Source of the DNA: Zhengella sp041738295
GTDB lineage: Bacteria > Pseudomonadota > Alphaproteobacteria > Rhizobiales > Rhizobiaceae
DNA length: 18,151 bases
Direction of reading: 5' to 3'
NCBI GenBank assembly: GCA_041738295.1
Contig: JBGSQC010000354.1
Span: 1-18,151 of the forward strand
Shown: positions 15,238-18,151 of the stretch, one piece after another
Layout of the letters: every line of letters starts with the position of its first letter
How positions within the stretch are numbered: position 1 is the first letter of the stretch
Position numbers and translations under genes: made by a program
The notes under the pieces: model-generated
What the model was told of the DNA's origin: nothing
Seen by the model: the letters and a program-made list of their open reading frames with translations, nothing else
The model's database searches: none

Positions 15238-15780
15238 ATGTCTTCAGATCAAAAGCTCACGACTTATGGCTTGTTCGACCGCATTGCTGCCCTCGCCAAT
15301 GTGGCGGCCACTGCGTGGATCATCTTCCTGATGCTGCTGGTGGTCGCCGATGTCGCTGGCCGGAACCTCATCGGCAGGCCGATTGCCGGCGTTCCTGAAA
15401 TGGTCAAGTTCTCGATCATCGGCATCGTCTTCCTGCAAATCGCCCACACCCATGCCAGCGGCCAGATGATCCGGTCAGATGGTTTGCTGTCAGTCATCCT
15501 GGCCCGCAGGCCGCGTCTTGGCCATGTCATGGATGCCTTGGCGCAGATCCTTGGTGCCGTGCTCACTGTCGCTCTTGCCTGGACGGTCTGGCCGCGATTG
15601 ATCAAGGCTTGGGAGCGCAACGAGTTCGAAGGCGCGGTCGGCCACTTCGTGCTGCCGGTCTGGCCTTTCCTTGTCATCATCATCGCAGGCTCTGTCCTGC
15701 TGTCGGTGTCCTTTGCCATCAAGGCCGGTGAAGCACTGGCGCGCGCGCAGAAGGCCGGTGGCGGGGCGAAGGCAGGCTGA
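15238..15780 (+). CDS. dctQ: TRAP transporter small membrane subunit (DctQ family)
   Basis: Protein of 180 residues with four likely membrane segments near residues 18-39, 52-70, 97-118 and 138-161, the standard DctQ layout. The segment GRNLIGRPIAGVPEMVKF (41-58) is typical of the family. DctQ associates with the large DctM subunit in the inner membrane and is required for sodium-driven uptake from the periplasmic receptor. The ribosome-binding site at ATG 15238 is weak, which with the upstream hairpin suggests lower expression than dctP. Its stop overlaps the dctM start by one base (TGATG). Confidence 0.92.
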   Translation: MSSDQKLTTYGLFDRIAALANVAATAWIIFLMLLVVADVAGRNLIGRPIAGVPEMVKFSIIGIVFLQIAHTHASGQMIRSDGLLSVILARRPRLGHVMDALAQILGAVLTVALAWTVWPRLIKAWERNEFEGAVGHFVLPVWPFLVIIIAGSVLLSVSFAIKAGEALARAQKAGGGAKAG

Positions 15781-17093
15781 TGGATCCGCTTCTCATAGGC
15801 ATCCTTTCCCTGCTGGCGATCCTCGGCCTGATTTGGGCCGGGGTCCATGTTGCCATTGCGCTCGCTTCCGTTTCGCTGATCGGCGTCTGGGCCATCACCG
15901 GAAAGCTGAAGCTCGCCCTGTCCTTTGTTGCGTTGGCGGCAACCGATTCCATCGCCGAATACGCATTCGGCGTAGTGCCGCTCTTCGTGCTGATGGGCAT
16001 TGCCGTGGCCGAGACTGGCCTTGGGCGCGACACCTTCGCCGTGATTGCCCGCCTGATGCGCGGCTTTACCGGGGGGCTTGGCGTGGCAACGGTCTTTTCC
16101 AATGCCGTCTTTGCCGCCATCACCGGCATTTCGATCGCCTCGGCTGCGGTGTTCTCCAAGGTCGCCGTACCTGAAATGATCCGCGCCGGCTATGACAAGC
16201 GGTTGGCCGCAGGCGTCGTCGCGGGGTCGTCAGTTCTCGGCATGCTCATTCCGCCCAGCCTGCTGCTCATCCTGTTTGCGGTGCTGACCGACAGCTCCAT
16301 CGGCGAACTGTTCCTGGGCGGCGTCGGCCCCGGCCTGCTGCTGACAGCGGGCTTTGCCGCATGGATTGTCTTTGTTGGTTGGCGGTCACCGGAAAAGGTC
16401 GGCAAGGGCCTCATCAATCCTGATGGCCCTGAAGGAGCGGAAAAGGTGCGCAAGCGGTTGCTGCTGCCGGTTCTCTTTCTGGCCGGCATCGTGCTGGGCG
16501 GCATCTATCTCGGCTTTTTCACGCCGACGGAAGCAGGCGCCGTCGGTGCCTTTTCAGCCCTCCTGCTGGCCTTTGCCATGCGCCGCATGGATGCAGCGTC
16601 TGCCTGGCGCATTACCGTGCAGACCGGCCACATCACAGCGGCAGTCTGCTTCCTGATCATCGGTGCGGCGATCTATGGCCGGATGCTGTCGTTCTCCGGC
16701 GTTCCCGCCGCCATTACCCAATGGGCCACCAGCGCCGGGCTCGGCGTCTTCGGCTTCCTTCTCCTGTTCTCCCTGGTGCTGATCGTGCTTGGCACCATCC
16801 TCGACAGCGCCTCAATCATGCTGGTCACCGTGCCGCTCGCCTTCCCGATTGCCCAGGGTCTCGGCATTGATCCGGTTCATTTCGGCCTCATCACGGTGAT
16901 GGCTGTCGAGATCGGCCTGCTGACCCCGCCACTCGGCATGTCTGTCTTCGTCGTCGCATCCAGCCTGAAAGGCACCGGCGTGGAATTGCGCGATGTCTTC
17001 ATCGGTGCCGCGCCCTTTGCCGGCATCATGGCAATCACGCTTCTGCTGCTGATCGAATTCCCGATCATCGTCACCGCCATTCTCGGGAGATAG
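15780..17093 (+). CDS. dctM: TRAP transporter large permease subunit (DctM family)
   Basis: Protein of 437 residues, the usual length for DctM, hydrophobic throughout with about a dozen membrane or re-entrant segments. Family features include FGVVPLFVLMGIAVAETGLG near residues 63-82, AGSSVLGMLIPPSLLLILFA near 143-162, the stretch FFTPTEAGAVGAFSALLLAF, and LLTPPLGMSVFVVASS toward the C terminus. It forms the transport pathway of a sodium-coupled secondary importer together with DctQ and DctP. The start overlaps the dctQ stop, with AAGG about 7 bp upstream, indicating translational coupling. The substrate cannot be told from this subunit. Confidence 0.95.
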   Translation: MDPLLIGILSLLAILGLIWAGVHVAIALASVSLIGVWAITGKLKLALSFVALAATDSIAEYAFGVVPLFVLMGIAVAETGLGRDTFAVIARLMRGFTGGLGVATVFSNAVFAAITGISIASAAVFSKVAVPEMIRAGYDKRLAAGVVAGSSVLGMLIPPSLLLILFAVLTDSSIGELFLGGVGPGLLLTAGFAAWIVFVGWRSPEKVGKGLINPDGPEGAEKVRKRLLLPVLFLAGIVLGGIYLGFFTPTEAGAVGAFSALLLAFAMRRMDAASAWRITVQTGHITAAVCFLIIGAAIYGRMLSFSGVPAAITQWATSAGLGVFGFLLLFSLVLIVLGTILDSASIMLVTVPLAFPIAQGLGIDPVHFGLITVMAVEIGLLTPPLGMSVFVVASSLKGTGVELRDVFIGAAPFAGIMAITLLLLIEFPIIVTAILGR

Positions 17094-17095
17094 GA

Positions 17096-17251
17096 ATGTC
17101 GCACTTGCCACCCGCCGATGGCTTTCTCAACCGCTGGAATGATTCGCTTGCCACAAATCTTGAAGAAGAGCCGCTGGCCATCGCGCCCGGACTGCTCGCG
17201 GCGGCCGGCTGGCAGCCCGGAAAACATGGAGGAAACCATGAGGATCGTTGA
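17096..17251 (+). CDS. 51-residue small ORF between dctM and the cyclase gene
   Basis: ATG 17096 lies 2 nt after the dctM stop, with GGGAGA at a short spacing, and reads MSHLPPADGFLNRWNDSLAT and on to a TGA at 17249-17251. The product would be 51 residues, acidic in the middle (LEEEP), with no membrane segment or signal peptide. I do not recognise it. It overlaps the cyclase start by 14 nt, so ribosomes translating it would run through the cyclase ribosome-binding site and could couple the two. It might be a genuine small protein, a translational bridge, or chance coding between two genes. Confidence 0.4.
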   Translation: MSHLPPADGFLNRWNDSLATNLEEEPLAIAPGLLAAAGWQPGKHGGNHEDR

Positions 17252-18008
17252 TCTCTCCAATCCGCTGGAAAACACCGACTTTGCCGATCCGCCCGGCCTC
17301 GGACCGAAGATCGCCTATTTCGGCCACAACGACACGGCAGGCCAGATGCTGGCCTTCTTTCCCGGCGTGACGCGCGAGCAATTGCCGGGCGGTGAGGGCT
17401 GGGCAGTGGAACAGGTGACGCTGTCCACCCATAACGGCACCCATATTGACGCGCCCTATCACTACCATTCGACCATGGATGGCGGGAAGCGCGCCATCAC
17501 CATTGATGAAGTGCCGCTGGAGTGGTGCTGGGGCCGCGGCGTTAAGCTCGATTTCCGCCATTTCCCGGACGGCTATGTGGTGGCCGCTGCCGACATGGAG
17601 GCCGAATTCACCCGTATTGGCCATGAGCTGCGGGCAGGCGACATCGTGCTGGTCAACACGGCGGCCGGAGCCGCCTATGGGGAGCCGCATTACGTGGCGA
17701 CGGGCTGCGGCATGGGCCGCGAGGCAACGCTCTACCTGACCGATCGCGGCGTTCATGTGTGCGGCACAGATGCCTGGAGCTGGGACGCACCTTTCATCTA
17801 CACCGCCAAGCGGGTGGCCGAAACCGGCGATGCCTCGTTGATCTGGGAAGGCCATCGCGCTGGCATGGTGCATGGTTATTGCCACATCGAGAAGCTCGCC
17901 AATCTGGATAGCTTGCCGGCAAACGGTTTTGAGGTCGCCTGCTTCCCCGTCAAGGTGAAGGCAGCCAGCGCCGGCTGGTGCCGGCCTGTCGCCATATTCA
18001 GGGATTGA
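17238..18008 (+). CDS. cyclase-family metal-dependent hydrolase (isatin hydrolase/kynurenine formamidase-like)
   Basis: Protein of 256 residues of the cyclase/arylformamidase family. The metal and catalytic motif HNGTHIDAPYH places His65, His69, Asp71 and His75 as expected. His206 and Glu218 have the same spacing as the second metal-ligand pair of kynurenine formamidase KynB. At 256 residues and with the block GCGMGREATLYLTDRGVH (157-173), it seems closer to isatin-hydrolase-type members than to short KynB. The family hydrolyses amide bonds, often in cyclic or aromatic amides, in the cytoplasm. ATG 17238 has GGAGG at a spacing of 5; an ATG 12 bp earlier is possible but less well placed. It is followed 11 bp later by an FAH-family gene. 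No other tryptophan-pathway gene is visible. Confidence 0.85.
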   Translation: MRIVDLSNPLENTDFADPPGLGPKIAYFGHNDTAGQMLAFFPGVTREQLPGGEGWAVEQVTLSTHNGTHIDAPYHYHSTMDGGKRAITIDEVPLEWCWGRGVKLDFRHFPDGYVVAAADMEAEFTRIGHELRAGDIVLVNTAAGAAYGEPHYVATGCGMGREATLYLTDRGVHVCGTDAWSWDAPFIYTAKRVAETGDASLIWEGHRAGMVHGYCHIEKLANLDSLPANGFEVACFPVKVKAASAGWCRPVAIFRD

Positions 18009-18019
18009 GGAGAGCAGCC

Positions 18020-18151
18020 ATGAAACTTGCAACCTATGAGGCCGGCGGAAATGAGCGCATCGGCGCGCTGTCAGCCGATGGCGAAACCCTCATTGATCTC
18101 GACGCCGCATCGGGCCACGCTCCCTGGGCAGCCAGCATGCTCGCCTTGATC
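18020..18151 (+). CDS. fumarylacetoacetate hydrolase (FAH) family protein, N-terminal part
   Basis: ATG 18020 is preceded by GAGGAGAG and opens a frame that runs off the window after 44 codons. The start MKLATYEAGGNERIGALSAD and the following LIDLD match the N-terminal domain found ahead of the catalytic FAH fold in many FAH-family hydrolases and isomerases. The catalytic domain is outside the window, so the reaction (C-C hydrolysis, decarboxylation or isomerisation) cannot be predicted. It is 11 bp after the cyclase gene, evidently in the same operon, and could act on that enzyme's ring-opened product. Confidence 0.75.
   Translation, partial: MKLATYEAGGNERIGALSADGETLIDLDAASGHAPWAASMLALI

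Overview
The window is high-GC bacterial DNA, most likely from an alphaproteobacterium (Hyphomicrobiales or Rhodobacterales type). This placement is inferred from GC content, codon use and the gene families present, not from a marker gene. It contains no rRNA, tRNA, CRISPR array, insertion sequence or phage gene. Genes are densely packed and all look intact except those cut by the window edges. The theme is catabolism of N-methylated or otherwise modified small organic compounds.

Left block (1-6095): two leftward genes encode about 815-residue flavoproteins of the dimethylglycine/sarcosine dehydrogenase type, each an FAD oxidoreductase fused to a folate-binding GcvT-like module. The 5' end of a third leftward gene is cut by the window edge. 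A divergent LysR-type regulator faces them. A perfect palindrome between them lies about 65 bp upstream of the inferred flavoprotein transcription start, the classical LysR position.

Middle block (6109-11560): a leftward unit runs from a membrane fatty-acid-desaturase-family enzyme (probable TTG start), through a PhnD-like binding-protein fold with no signal peptide (ATGA overlap), to a third, 850-residue DAO-GcvT flavoprotein. A divergent XRE-type regulator lies across a 326-bp control region holding two inverted repeats.

Right block (11666-18151): a non-pyrrolysine member of the trimethylamine methyltransferase (MttB) superfamily follows the XRE gene. Then come a leftward TetR-family repressor and, divergent from it, a complete TRAP transporter (dctP, hairpin, dctQ, dctM), a 51-codon small ORF, a metal-dependent cyclase/isatin-hydrolase-like enzyme and the start of a fumarylacetoacetate-hydrolase-family gene. 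The tetR-dctP gap carries two convincing face-to-face promoters that share a TACGTA core.

Inferred working model: imported methylated amines lose methyl groups either to a corrinoid protein (MttB homologue; its partner is not in the window) or oxidatively to tetrahydrofolate (DAO-GcvT enzymes). The TRAP, cyclase and FAH genes look like a separately controlled uptake-and-ring-opening module. The actual substrates cannot be read from the sequence.
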